From: UBA1756 sp045222555
Lineage (GTDB): Bacteria > Bacteroidota > Bacteroidia > Bacteroidales > WCHB1-69
DNA length: 64,000 nucleotides
Direction: 5' to 3'
Assembly: GCA_045222555.1 (NCBI GenBank)
Contig: JBGUYY010000088.1
Span: forward strand, 62,001-126,000
The position numbers and the translations under genes were made by a program. Positions 43,507-58,500 of this stretch are shown here, one piece after another. Numbering within the stretch: the stretch's first letter is position 1; the number at the start of each line of letters is the position of its first letter. The notes beneath the pieces were generated by a model. That model saw only the letters and a list, made by a program, of their open reading frames with translations, was not told where the DNA came from and made no database searches.

Positions 43507-43561
43507 ATTTTGAAAATTTGGAAGAAAATAAAAATAAATAGTAATAATTAAATTCAAAGCA

Positions 43562-46500
43562 ATGAAAAAATTTACGATTTTTTTCCTGATGGTGTTTATG
43601 TATTTAGGGAATCAGGCGAAATGCGAGACGGTTTTGGCGTCGTCGGGAGACGGTGCTGCCGCTGGTCGTACTCATGCCACGTGGTTCTCACACCATGCAA
43701 GTGTAAGTCCGAACGCCTCGGGAAGGATTGCTTCTGATTATACATACCGCACCGGCGGGGTGTATGAGGCAAATCGTGTGAACGCAACACAGAATCTGCA
43801 AGTGCATATCGAGGGGCCGACGGCGGCCTGCTCGTCGGCCACAGTGACGTTGCACGCAGTGGTGGCAGATGATCCGGTCACCGCCAACACTACCTACTCC
43901 TACACGTGGTTGAGTAGTAACAACCATGGAGCTGGCTATAGTGCCGCCGATGGTGCTACCAACAATCAGGAGCTCGTGGTCGCAATGTCCAGCGTGGATC
44001 CTGTGAAGTATTACAAGGTGATTGTGCAGCGCTATGAGAATGGCGTCTGCGTGGGACCTGGCGATACCTCTGCAGTCTTTACGCTTACGCGCGTAAACCG
44101 CGGTACTGTCAACGTGACTGTCACGCCGGCCACCGCTTGTGCCCAGAAGACCCTCACCGCCACCACCACCAGCACGGCCCAGGTGGCAAGATGGATCTGG
44201 CTCAAGGGTGATGTGCAGATTGCCAACACCGGTACCAACAACACCTATGTGGCTACCACGGCAGGTGATGACTACAAGGCTGTGGCAGTGTATGAGGGCA
44301 CCGACTTCTGTAACGATACTTCGACTGCAGTAGAGGTTGCTTTCGCCACCTCCTCACCAGTACAGCTTGAAGCCACTAACGCTGCAGGTGTTACAGCACC
44401 TGGTGATGACTTCATCTGCCTCGGTGGTCAGGTTCGCTTGAAAGCCACCAGCGGCATTGCCCCCTACACCTTTTATCGCGGCGGCACCCTCATCGGTACC
44501 TCCGACTCGATTCTCTTCGACATTCCCACCACTACGGGTACCATCTCCTACAGTGTTGTGGATGCAGGTGGGTGCACGGCTGAAGCCACTTTCAATGTTA
44601 CCGATTTCTCCAGCCTGATCATCCAGTCTACTGGATCGACACATTTCTGTCTTCCCGCTACAGCTGCGTTAACCATCGGTTCCAATGCTGAACAGTTTGA
44701 GGAAATCGGCGCAACCTTTAACTGGTTCCACTATGGTCTTCCTGACCCAACTACTTCTTTTCGGTATAACCTCGACCTTTCAAGTCTCTCGGGAGGAAGT
44801 GAAGAACCTATGGTGGTAGTTCTTGAAATCAGCGATCCTAATCGTAATTGCTTTTATAGAAGTAATGAGCTCGAGTTCTGGCTTCATTCGAAGCCGACAG
44901 CTACGCTGCTTACCGACTCCGTATGTAGTGGAAATTCCGCAACGGTGACCGTGGTTACTGAGGGATTCCTCGGCGACAACCCCACCTATGCATGGAGCGG
45001 TGATGCAACAGGAACTACGGCTACTGCCACTACGGGCGTGCTCACCAGCGATGGTACGGTCAATGTCACCGTATCAGCAATGGAGCCCTATACCACTTGC
45101 TTCGTGTCGGCAACCGGTACGGTGAAAGTGGTGAACACAGAGGCTGAAGGTCAAATCACAGCAGAACCCAACCCGGTCTGCAGCGGTAGCGACGTGGTCT
45201 TCTCTGCTGAGGAGATCGGCGCCGGCTTCACCAGCCCGACCTACAGCTGGAGCGATGGTACCAATACGGGTACCGATGCAACGTTCACCGTCACCGCAGG
45301 GACTGCTCCGGTGACCGCCACCGTGACCGTTACGGGAGGTAATGCACCCGCTACGGCTTGCTCGGTGACCGCCACCAAGACGGTTGAGGTAGCCACCGCA
45401 CTGCCCACGACTGTCGCAATCCATACTTATCTCCAAGGTCAAACTGCGGACGCAGTTGGAGCATGTATGGGTGGTGCACTGGATATCGTTGCTGATGGGT
45501 TCACTCCTAGTGATGAATATATATATACATGGTATAGAAACGGAGTTCAACTCTCTGCCCGTGAACTCTCATTCACCGATTATTTAACTGATCTTGGTGA
45601 TGTGGACGTTCCTTTTGGTTACATGGTGAAATATAAACTCGTGATAACCCATGTTAATGGATGTGGTATGGTTGAAGAAGAAAGCACAGAAATTCCAGTA
45701 TTCACCACAACACCTATCACATTGAGTGGTGATACCCATGTCTGCGCGGGAACCATGGTTACACTTATGGTTACTCCTACCACTACTTCGATGCTCCCGA
45801 CAGCTGTGGATTATGCATGGTATGTGGATGGCAATGAAGAATTCGGTCCCTATGCAGGAGCAGGAAATAATTCTGAAACTTTTGATTTGGCTGCTCAGGT
45901 AGCACCGCACGCAATCACTGCTATTGCATATCTGCCTGCTGATGCATATTCAGGCTGTTCATCAATGGCTTCGGCTTCTATTGATGTATATGTAGATGTG
46001 CAGCCCACCGTTCAGATTGTGGCTACCGACTCTGTCATTTGCGAAGGCGGTGAAGTTACCTTGACGGCTGTTCCTTCTAGAGAAGATATTCCGAACATGA
46101 TTTTTGCTTGGTCTACCTTGGATACGGCAAGATCGATTACTGTGAATGCAGACGGCGTTTATGATGTGGAACTCACTCAGCTGGTAGACCCCGCAGTTTC
46201 TAATCCTTCATGTACCGCAACTGCTTCTTATGAGGTGAAACTGGCTACCAAGCCCACCGTTACCCTCGCAGCTGATTTCGACACCATCTGCTCCGGCAGC
46301 CAGGTTACCCTGACCGCCACCGCTACTTTCGATGCCACCGCCGGTGACTCCACCTACACTTGGTATCGCAATGGTGTTGAAGTGGCTACCACCACCTCCA
46401 ATACTTATACTGATGTTCTGACTACCGAAAATCAGGTTTCTACATATATATATAATGTAGTAGCAGGTCAGACCGCTAGCGGCTGTGTCTCCGATGCCGC

Positions 46501-49500
46501 TACTGATACGGTCAGAGTTGCTCCGCTCCACACCGTCTATGTGACCGGCACGCAGCTCCTCTGCAACTCTCTTACCGAAACGACCCTCACTGCCAATGTG
46601 ATGCCGGCCGGTAACTATACTTATAAATGGTATCAGGACGGTGCTGAACAGGGTGCAGATGCAGCCCTCAACGCTACTGGTCTTACCCTCCGCTCACAAC
46701 CTTACGTATTTATCGTAGAAGTCACCAACACGACTACGGGTTGCGTGGTGGCCAGCGAGGCATACAATGTATATAATACTGACTCCAACGCTGTCTTCAT
46801 CACTGCTACTCCCGACAGCATCTGCTCAGGTACTCCTGTTACCTTGACTGCTGATGTGGTGGGTGCCGCCGATGAAGTTTCTTACACTTGGTCTATGGGC
46901 GACCAGACTGCCAATGCAGTGGTGGTTACCGAACCTGGTACTTACAATGTGACCGTTACCGACCTCACCACCAGATGTACCGCTACCGGTTCTGTGGAAG
47001 TGAAGTCCGCTACCGCTCCTACTCTGACCATCGCTCCTACCAACAGCGAGATTTGCTGGGGCGAGCAGGTAACCCTCACCGTGAGCGGTGCCGCCGATGG
47101 TGAGTTCACTTGGACTGAGAATGGTGTTCTCCTTTCTGCTGTTGATTCTGTTCTGACGGTTATGCCGCAGCCGGTCAACAACCACGTTGACACCTTCGTT
47201 TATAATATCAATTATGTACAAAGTTCTACGGGTTGTACCGCAACCGTAGATCCCGCTAAGGTTATCGTTCATCCTAATCCGGCCGTTGCTATCACCGCCG
47301 ATACCACCGTCATCTGCTTGGGCGAAGAAATCACCCTCACCGCTGTTGACTCCCTCGGTATTACGGGTTCTACTACCTACGTTTGGAAAGAGCAGGGTCG
47401 TCAAGTTCAGGATGGTACCTCTAACACCTATACGGCTACTCCGGATGCCGCTGGCATCTACACCTACACTGTTGATGCTATCAACCATGGTTGTTCTGCC
47501 ACCAGCACCGAATTCAATCTGATTGTTAACGCACAGCCCGTGGTGGCCATCTCTGTTGATGACACCACTATCTGCGTTTCTGGTTCCGCTACCTTCAGTG
47601 TACAGCCTGCCAATATCGCTGGCGTATCTTACAACTGGGATGTGGATGGCACCACCTACACTGCTGCTCAGTTCACGCATCAATTCAACGCCGCTAATAC
47701 CTACAAAGTGGTTTGCGAAGCTACCCAGGCTGGTTGCACTGCAAAAGATAGCGTGAATGTGAAAGTTGCTGAACGTCCTGTCGCTACGATTACTGTTAAT
47801 CCCGATACTATTTGCACGGGTTCAACCGACACTCTTAGCGTGGCTGTTGCTAATGGTGATGAGAATGACCTCTTCACCTATACTTGGTATAAAGATGGTG
47901 TTCAGTTAGGTTCAGGTGTTAACGACACGACTTATACTGATACCCCTGTGCTTCCGGATAATAATCCTGCTACCTTCACCTATGGTGTGATGGCAAGTCA
48001 GGCAAGTAGCGGATGTCAGTCAGATGTAAATAATGGAACGGTTACGGTCTATCCTAATCCGACCGTTACCATCTCTGGCGATCAACTGCTCTGTGGCAAC
48101 AATGGTCAGAATGAGGTTAACCTGACGGCTTCGCTCAACGATACGATCGCAGGTACTTATACCTTCTTGTGGCGTGAAGACAACGTCAACACTACGGTTA
48201 CCGATAGAGTCTTCAGCGAAGCTAAGAATTATCGTCAATATCCGTATGAGTACACGGTTGTTGTAACTGGTCCTAACGGCTGTTCTGTTGTTAGCGATCC
48301 TTACCTTGTATATGTCAACGATACCCTCGTTGTGGGTGTTGACGCTACCACGGGTAATGTTTGCGCTGGCGAAGAAGTGACCCTCACTGCAACTGTGGCC
48401 GACAACTTCGACGCTACTACTTATAGATGGTACACCGTTGAAGGTGCTAATGAAAATGAAATTCCGAACGAATATGGTCAGTCTCTGACGGTTTACCCGA
48501 CTGCTACTACGCAGTATAGAGTGAGAGTGATGCAGAACAATACCTTCTGCACCGCTGCTGGTGATACTACCATCAATGTGGTTGCAGCTCCTGACCTTAC
48601 CCTCAGCATTCTGCCTGCAGGTGACTCTATTTGCGAAGGTGGTCAGGTTACTCTGACGCTGGATCCTGCTACTACCCCCGCTGGTACTTATAGCTGGTAC
48701 AGAAACAACGAGCTTGTCAGCTCCGATACCGCTCGCTTCTTCGTTGACAGCCCGCTGGCCGTTGACGGTGACAGAACGATGGTGGCTTACGAAGTTCGTT
48801 ACGTACAAGACAGCACCAGCTGCCATGTGACCAAATATGACACCCTCTACGTCTTCAAGAACTTTGATGTTGTGATCAGTGGCGACCCGACCGTTTGCGA
48901 TGCCGATGGTAATGTCGAACTTACTGCTACCGTGAATGGTATGAATACGGGCGATGCTATCACCGCTACCTGGTACAGAGATGGCATTGATGCCAGCACT
49001 ATGGGTACGATTACCAATGGTACTGACAACTCTGCTTATAAAGCTACCCACGATGCCGTTCGTACGGGTGAGACTTCTACCACTTATATTTATACTGTTG
49101 AAATCTCACGCGGTAATGGTTGTACCACGATGAGCGCCGAATATCCTGTTACGGTTTACACCGCTCCTGTTGTGGAAGTTACCGCCGATGACACTACTAT
49201 CTGTCAGAATGGCCAGGTGACCTTCACCGCCAACCTCGTTGATAACAATGCTACTGGCCTTACCTATGAATGGAAGGTGAACGATAATGTGGTTGCCGGT
49301 GCTACCACCAATACGATGACTAATACCTTCCTCGCAGCTAGCGAACAGAAGGTGGTTTGCAACATTGCACAGACCATCTCTGGCTGTACGGCTACCGATA
49401 CCCTGACCTTCACCCCGAAGGCCATTCCGGTTGTGAAGGTTGACGCCGACAACGATACCATCTGCTCCGGCTATCAGGTAACGATTGTGGCTACCCCCGA

Positions 49501-52500
49501 AACATACATTAATGGTGAGGCTATCACCTATACTTGGTACAAGAATGGTGAAGTGATGGAAGGTGCTAACGACAGCATCATCTATGATACTCCGGTTGCT
49601 GAAAGCTCATTGGGTACCAACATTGTGTACGGTGTTGCTATTAGCCAGCCCAGCTCCGCTTGCGAGTCTGCAGTGGTTTATGATACTGTTATCGTGAAAC
49701 CCAACCCGACGGTTACTATCAGCGGTGATGCTATCATCTGCCATAACGATAGCATTGGTCTCGTTGCCAATGTGAATGATTATGATGTTACTATGGGTGA
49801 TCTTACTTATCAGTGGAGACTGAACAACGCTGATATTGCAGGTGCTACCAATGACACCCTTATTGACAATAACCGTCCGGCCGCTGACGAACCTTATGTT
49901 TATACGGTCGTCGTTACCAATACTACTGACGGTTGCTCCGTTGAAAGCGCTCCTTACGAAGTATATGTCAATGATACGATCCGCGTGGTGGTCACCTCTG
50001 ACATTGATTCGCTTTGCGAAGGTGCGGAAGTTACCCTTACTGCACATCTCGGAGATTACAATGCTTCTAACCTGATTTATAGATGGTATGAAGAAGACGT
50101 TGAGATTCCGGGTGCTACCGAACGTATCATCACGGTTGTTCCTGCTAACTCTGGAATGAATCACTACCGCGTTGATGTTCTGCAGACCACCTCTGAATGT
50201 GCCGCTTCTGGTGAAGATTCAGTTAAGGTTCTCGATGCTCCTACTTTGACCATCCATGCTAACCAGACGATGGTTTGCTCTGGTGGCGAGGTAATCATTT
50301 CTGCCGAAGCTTCTCAGGAAGGTACCTATTCTTGGTATAAGAATGGTGTGCTGATTCAGGGTGCCACTATGGATACTTTGATCGACTCTCCGGTTGCTAT
50401 CGACAATGATTCTACCGCATACGTTTATAGCGTGGTCTTCTCTTCCGGTATCGCTGGTTGTACAGCTACGAAAGACACCACCGTTTACGCTTACCCGAAT
50501 CCGACCATTGCTATCTCTGGTGACCCGATGATTTGCGATGGTACGGATGTGGTTCTCGTTGCTCATGTGAATGGTTATGACACTACGACCGCTGAACTCC
50601 ATTATCAGTGGATGTTGGCCAACACGAACCTTACGGATGCAAGTGCTACCACCAATACCTTGACTTACACCGCTGCTGACAGCACCGACGCTTACTCATT
50701 CTCCGTCATGGTTTATGATAACGCTGGTTGCAGAAGCTTCTCCGATGTTTACAATGTATATGTAAATGATAGTATTGAAGTTGTTGTCACCGCTGACGAT
50801 ACCACCATCTGTGAGAATGGTACCGTTACTTTGACGGCTCAGCTGGGTGATTACAATGAAAATAACCTTACCTACCAGTGGTACACCGGTTCTATTGCTG
50901 ATGCTAACGCTATTGCTGGCGCTACCAGCAGAACCCTTACGACCACGGTTTCAGCTACTGAAACTTACTACGTACAAGTCGTCCAGACTTCTACCGCTTG
51001 TGTGGCTGAAGGTAGCCAGACCATCCACGCAGAAACAGCTCCTGCTATCACTGCTATTGAGCTGAGTGATACCGCCGTTTGTGTTGGTTATGGTATCCAA
51101 CTTACCGCCCATGCTACTGGCGGTGTTGCTGGTGAGCCCTACATCTTCACATGGTACAGAAACGGTGTCCGTATGGATGGTATTACCGACTCCACCTTTA
51201 CCGATGCTGCTCCGCTGACCGCTGTTGATGTTAACACCTATGTTTACTCTGCAACGGTTAGCCAGCCGAGTTCTGCTTGTACTTCCGAGCGCGTTGACGC
51301 TGACAAGGTTTTGAGCGTATACTCACTGCCTGTCGTCCAGATCTCTGGCGATGCAAGCCTCTGTTACGGTGACACCGTTGTTCTGTGGGCACATATCCAG
51401 AACGATGATGCTACTCCGTTCACGGCAGCTAATACCACTTGGGCTTGGAGACTCAACAACAATGACGTTTCCTCCGACCCGATGGTGGGCACCTTGATCA
51501 ATCCGAGCACCATCATGTATCAAGAGAATCGTATCAACCCGGTTTGGAACGAGCCTTACAGCTATACCATCACCATCAACAGAGGTCCTGGCTGTACGGT
51601 GATGAGCGAACCGTTCGACGTGATGGTTTACAACTTGCCTGATGTGTTTGTGACAATTGAAGATACCACGATTTGTGAAGGTGGCGAAATTACCGCTTAC
51701 GCTAACATCGGCTTCAACAACACTCATGACACTGCATTCTATGATGCCAATGACCTGACCTATGTATGGTCTGTGGATGGCACTGTTGTAGATGGCGCAG
51801 TTGGTGCTACTATGACCACCACCCTGACGGCTACCGGCTCTGTTCCGGTGAAAGTTGAAGTGGTCGCTAACAGCACCCGTTGTACGGTTGAACATACCGC
51901 TAATGTCAATGTTAGCGAGCTTCCGGTTGTGACCAGCGTTGACCTTTCCGAAGCTAATATTTGCGAAGGCACTCAGGTTACTCTTACCGCCCATGCTACC
52001 AATGGTGTGGATGATGAACCTTACATCTTCACATGGTACAGAAATGGTCAGCTGATTTCTGGTGCTACGGATTCTGTCTTGGTTGAGGCTCCCGTCCTGA
52101 CCGACATTGATGCTCATACATTTGTTTACTCTGTGGTCGCTCGTCAGGCCAGCGCAGGTTGCGAATCTGCTCCGGTTGTTTCTGATACTTTGACGGTCAT
52201 CCAGAACCCGACAGTTGTGATTTCTGGCGATGCAATCCTTTGCAATGACTCTACCGTTATTTTGGTGGCTCATATCAACGATACCCTGCTGGCTACCGGC
52301 GAGTTGAGCTATCAGTGGAGATTATACAACAGCAATCTTGTTGATGGTGGTGACATCACTGGTGCTACTGCCGATACTTTGCAGGTTGCTAATGTGGCGG
52401 CTCAAGATGAAGCTTACATCTACACTGTTGAGGTTACCAACACCAATGGTTGTACCAGCTTGAGCGAACCTTACTACGTATATGTAAATGATACCATCCT

Positions 52501-55500
52501 TGTTGAAGTCACTGCCGATAACGACAGCGTCTGCGAAGGTGGTCAGGTGGTGTTGACCGCTAACCTCGGTAACTACAATACCGACAACCTCATCTACAGA
52601 TGGTACACCGTTGAAGGTGCTAACGAAACCGAAATCGCTGGTGCTACTTCACGTATCCTTACCGTTAACCCGTCTGCTACCACCCTCTATAGAGTGAGAG
52701 TGATGCAGACCACTTCTGAATGCAAGGCTGAAGGTGAGATGGAAATCAAGGTTGTTACGCCTCTTGAACTGACCCTCACTTTGACTCCGGATACCAACAT
52801 TTGCCAGGGCGGCCAGATCACACTGACTGCTACTGAAGGCGATGGTGTTTATTCTTGGATGAGAAATGGTGTTATTATCGAAGGTGCTACTACTAATGCC
52901 ATCTCCGAATCACCGCTGGCTATCGATAATGATATCACAGATTATAACTACGCAGTTACCTTCTATCCGAACATTGAAGGTTGTGTTTCCGAGTCTGTGG
53001 ATACCACCGTTCACGTTTATCCGAACCACAGTGTGACGATCAGTGGCGATCCGATCCTCTGCAATACCAACAATGTACAGTTGCTGGCTACTTTGCACGA
53101 CACGGTTGCTGCTGGCAATGTGACTTACGAATACCAGTGGTTGGTGGACGGCGTTGAAATTCCGGGTGCCGCTACAGCAGAGCTTGATGAAAACCAGGCC
53201 GCTCGCGATTATCCGTATGTTTACAGCGTCCGCGTTACCAACAACCTGACAGGTTGTTCAGCTCTCAGCGAAGACTACTACGTTTATGTTGACGCTGAAC
53301 CCGTTGTTGTGGTAAGTGCAAGCGATACGGATGTCTGCGAAAATGGTGTTGTCACCATGACTGCACATCTGGGTAACTACAACACCCCGAACCTTGTTTA
53401 TGTATGGAAAGTTGACGGCGATACCATTCCGGGTGCAACCGAAGCTACCTATGTTGCTACGGTTGATGCAACCCACACTTATACCGCCAATGTCCGTCAG
53501 TTGAACTCTGATTGTACGGCTGAAGGTTCAATTACCATCAACAAGCATGATGCTCCTGTTGTAGCAGTTGCTATTGGTACTTCTACCGATACTACTATTT
53601 GTGACGGTGGTCAGGTTACCCTCGTTGCTACAACAACGGCCGATGCAGAACTTGGTGAAATTACCTACACTTGGTATGAAAATGGAACGGTCATTGCTGG
53701 TGCAACTGGCAACACTTACACCGTTGCTCCTCAGGCCGTAGGCATGGGTGAAACTGTTTACACCTATTCTGTGGTTGCCTCTGCTAATGCTCCGGCATGT
53801 GTTTCCGAACCTGCTGCTGCAACGGTTAGAGTTTATGCTCAGCCGGTAGTTACCATCCACGGTCACCATACCGTTTGCGAAGGTACTACCAATGTCAGAT
53901 TGATTGCTCATATCCAGACTTCACTGACTATCCCGTTCGATGAAAACACTCGCACATGGTACAGAGATGGCATTCCGGTTGTTGGTGGTTCTGGTATCAC
54001 CAGCATGCATGGTATGCTGATTCCTGCTATTGATGGTTACTACTGCTATTATCAGGTTTCTACCGACGTTCTTAATGAACCTCATAGCTTCTCATTCGAT
54101 CTCAACTTTGGCAACAACTGCCATGTAACCACCGAGCCTTACATGGTTACGGTTCTTCCGAGACCGCAGGCTTACATTGTTATTGATGACGTTGACAGCA
54201 CGATTTGCGCAGGTGGTGAAATCACAGCTTCAATCGCTCTCGTTGATCAGAATGCTACCGACATCATGTATTCATGGTATCTTGGTGGTGTTGAAATCCC
54301 GGGTGCTACTGGTCCGACTGTAACAGTAACCCTTCCGGAAGTTGGTGACACGGTTCTTTCTGCAAATGTCCGCCAGATTGTTTCTGATCCTAGCATGAAC
54401 TGCTCTACCAACCCGGATATCACCATTCATGTTAATGAAGTTCCCGTTGTTACTGATGTTGTGCTGAGCGCCGATACCGTTTGTGCCGGTTATCAGGTGG
54501 CCATCACCGCAGTTACCGTAACTGAGGGTACAACGGATGACTACATCTACACTTGGTACAGAAATGGTGTGGAATACCAGACGGGTTCCGACTCCATCAT
54601 TTACGATACTCCTGCTGCTCTCAATGGTGACACCGCTACCTATATCTATTCTGTGGTGGTCAGCCAGGGCAGCAACGGTTGCGTCAGCGAGCCTGTTGCA
54701 GATACTCTCTATGTGTTCCCGAATCCGACCGTTTGGATTTCTGGCGACCAGATTATCTGCGACCACGGTACGATCGAACTGCACGCTAACCTGAACGATA
54801 CCGTTTCCACTCATACCTTCCACTATGATTGGAGACTCTCCAACACTCATATCGGTAACGATGCAGCAGACTTCTCTGTTGATACTACTTTCAGAGATGA
54901 ACCCTACATCTTCACCGTTACGGTTTACAATGAAAGAGGCTGCGCCGTCACCAGCGATCCTTACTATGTCTATGTGAACGACAGCGTAAGAGTTGAAGTG
55001 ACGCACAGCGTTGACAGCATCTGTCCTGGTGGTGAGGTGACCTTCACTGCTAACTTGGTGGACTACAACGCTGACAACCTCGTTTACAGATGGTCTGAAG
55101 TAAGAGGTAATAGCGTTGGTGATACCGTTGAAATCCACGGTGCTACCAGCCGTATCCTTACCATCCACCCGACCCAGTACAACAAGTACATTGTCGATGT
55201 GATGCAGACCACTTCTGAATGCAAGGCTCAGGGCTTTGACACTATCACCATCATGGAACCCGAAGTTCTGACTTGGGAAGAGGTGAGCGACACTGCTATC
55301 TGCTTCGGCGGTGAAGTTACACTCACAGTGACCCCCGTTCAGATGGAAGGTTACTATACTTGGTATAGAAATGGTGTTCAAATTGCAGGTGCTAACTTGA
55401 ATAGCATCCTTGATTCACCGGCTGCTATCGACGGTGACTCTACCGCATACGAATATGCTGTGATGTTCAACCCGATCTTCGACGGTTGCCGCACCGAACT

Positions 55501-58500
55501 GATTGACACTACTGTCTATGTCCACCCGAGCCCGATTCTCGAAATCACGGGTGATGCTATCGTTTGTACGCGTACTGATAGCAACATCTACTTGATTGCT
55601 CATATTTCTGATACTTCTGTTGCTTCACGTGAACTCACCTACACTTGGTATGAATCCAACAATGTGATTACCGCCAACGAATCTACCAATGATACTTTGG
55701 TACTCTCGAATGTTGAATTCCGCGACAATCCGTACATCTATACCGTGGTTGCTTCTAACGACAATGGTTGTACGGTGACCAGCGCTCCGTATGAAGTGTT
55801 TGTCAACGATACCATCTTGGTTGAAGTGACGGCTACGGCTGATACGGTTTGCGCAGGCGGTCACGTTACCTTGACTGCTCATCTGGGCGACTACAATGCT
55901 GACAACTTGGTTTACAGATGGTACGCTAAGGAAGAAGGCGAAACTGATTCCACCGAGGTTTGGGGTGGTTTGGAAAGCACTTTGGACATTGCTCCTTTGA
56001 AGACGACCTACTACACTGTCCTCGTTCGTCAGACCACTTCCGAATGCTACGCTATCGGTTACGACACCGTTGCAGTGGCTGCTCCGATGGTATTGACTAT
56101 GCATCTTGACGCTGGTCACGACACTCTCTGTAATGGTGGTGAAGTCACCCTGACTGTGATGGATGATCAAGATCCTGCTCAGCCGGTTGAAGGCCGCTTC
56201 ATCTGGACCAGAAATGGTGTTGAAATCCCGGGTGCTTATGGCAACTCCATCACCGAAAGCCCGCTGGCCGTTGACAATGACTCCACTGCATACCTCTACG
56301 GTGTGACCCTGGATCTTGGCTTGGAAGGCTGCCTCACCGAATCTTCTGTTGACACGGTGATCATCGTTTACATGAACCCGACTGTCCAGATTTCTGGTGA
56401 CCCGATCATCTGCAATGTTGACGGTACTGAAAACAACCTCATGTTGGTTGCTAATGTCAATGACACTGTTCATCACGACCTCACTTATCAGTGGAGACTG
56501 GCTAACAGAGACATTGAAGGTGCTACTACCGATACTTTGAGAGCTCATCTGGATGCTTCTGACAACCCGTATCTGTTCACCGTTCAGGTGGCTAACCATC
56601 GCGGTTGTACGACCTTGAGCGATGAGTTCCCGGTCTATGTCAACGACACTGCTTCCATCCAGGTTGTGGTTACCTCTGATTATGACACTGTCTGCGTCGG
56701 CGGTGAAGTGACCCTCATGGCTCACCTCGCTGATTACAACAGTGAATACCTCACCTTCCAGTGGTACAAGCATGATACCACTGCTCTGGGTGCTGATACT
56801 TTGATTGCTATCGATTATGGTACCGAGCCGATCCTCCACTACACGATGACCGATTCGTTGTGGAACAAGTTCGAACTCCATATCACACAGACCAACTCCA
56901 ACTGCCAGGCTTGGGGTGCTGACTCCGTCTATGTATGGCCGAGAGTTCCGTACACCATCTCCCATGTCAACTCTTTGAACATCGCTAACAACTCGCACCT
57001 CATTTGCGACGGTGGTGAAGTCGATGTTTGGGTTGAATTGGAAGACCTCTACGGCAACAGAGTTGACTCCAGCTTGTTCACCTACAACTGGTACAGAAAT
57101 GGCTTCGAACATCCGTTCTTGAGCGGTCCTTGGTTCAGAGAGAGCCCGCTGACGGTGGATGATGATACCACGCATTATCAGTATAGTGCAGTTATCGTTC
57201 TCGATATCCCGGGTTGCGAATACTCGCAGATGGGCTTCTCCGATACTGTTACAGTGGTTCGTAATCCTTGGGTCCAGATTTCTGGTAACCCGTACGTCTG
57301 CCAGTACATGCCTATCAGCTTGAATGCTTGGGTTGATGGTGACATTGCTCCGATGACGACCACCTACAACTGGTATCTTGATGGTCAGCTCCACCAGACG
57401 ATCCAGTCCTACAGATTCTATCACTGGGATTCTCTCCCGGTTTCCACGGGCTATGCTTATAACTTTGTGGTAGAGGTTGTGGATGCCAACGGTTGTTCCG
57501 GCTTCAGCGATCCGTTCCAGGTTGTTGTGGTTGAGGCTCCTGTGGTACACGTTACCGCTACTGAAGATACTATCTGTGCAGGTGGCGAAGTTACCTTCAC
57601 GGCTAACTTGGTCAACTACAATATTGATTACCTCCAGTATCAGTGGTATAAGGATGCTGTTCTTGAAACCAACAGAATCCCGGGTGCTACCAACCCGACC
57701 TATACCGACAGTCTGAACATGAGCCACACTTACTTTGTTGAAGTGTTCTCATCACTGGTGGCTAACGATGGTCTCTGTACAGCAATTGACTCCTTCCGCG
57801 TTGAGGTTGTTCCGGATCCGGTTGTGGATTCTGTGACTATCTCTATCGATGAGATTTGCGACGGTGGTCAGGTGACCGTTGTTGCACACGCCACCCAGGG
57901 TGTTCCGAGCGATGCTTACACCTACACTTGGTTCCGCAATGGTATCCTGATGGAAGGTATTACCGACTCTATGTTCACGGAAAGCCCGCTGACCGTTGAC
58001 AACAATATTACTCAGTATGTGTATAGCGCAATTGCTTCGCAGGTTTCCTCTGGCTGTACTTCAGCTCAGACCTTCGCTACCGACACACTCACGGTTTATC
58101 CGAACCCGACAGTGGTTATCGCTGGCGACCCGATCATCTGCGAAGACTCTGTAGTGATGCTCTCTGCTAATGTTACCAACGATTACATTAATGCAGACCT
58201 CACCTACACCTGGTTGCTCTACAATGATACAATTCGTACGCCTCGTACTGGCGCTGGTGCTGACACCATCATCGATGTCCGTCCGGCTCAGGATCATCCG
58301 TACATCTATACCGCAGTGGTCAACAACCCGCACGGCTGTCTGACCGAAAGTGCTCCGTTCTATGTATATGTCAACGACACCATCATCGTTGAGGTGACTT
58401 CTACCGAAGACACTATCTGCGAAGGCGGTACCATCACCTTGACGGCTAACATTGGTGATTACAATGCCAATGCTCTTACCTACAGATGGTATCAGAACGA

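Noticed and set aside
55622..55636. Fourth parS-like site (CTTCACGTGAAC)
   Set aside because: Only ten bases are palindromic and the flanks differ from the consensus; one chance match in 20 kb of coding repeats is not surprising.
55625..57727. Very long minus-strand open frames inside the giant gene (700, 604, 369 and 343 codons)
   Set aside because: They are antisense to a continuous signal-bearing plus frame, have no recognisable domains, and arise from the biased codons of the repeats.
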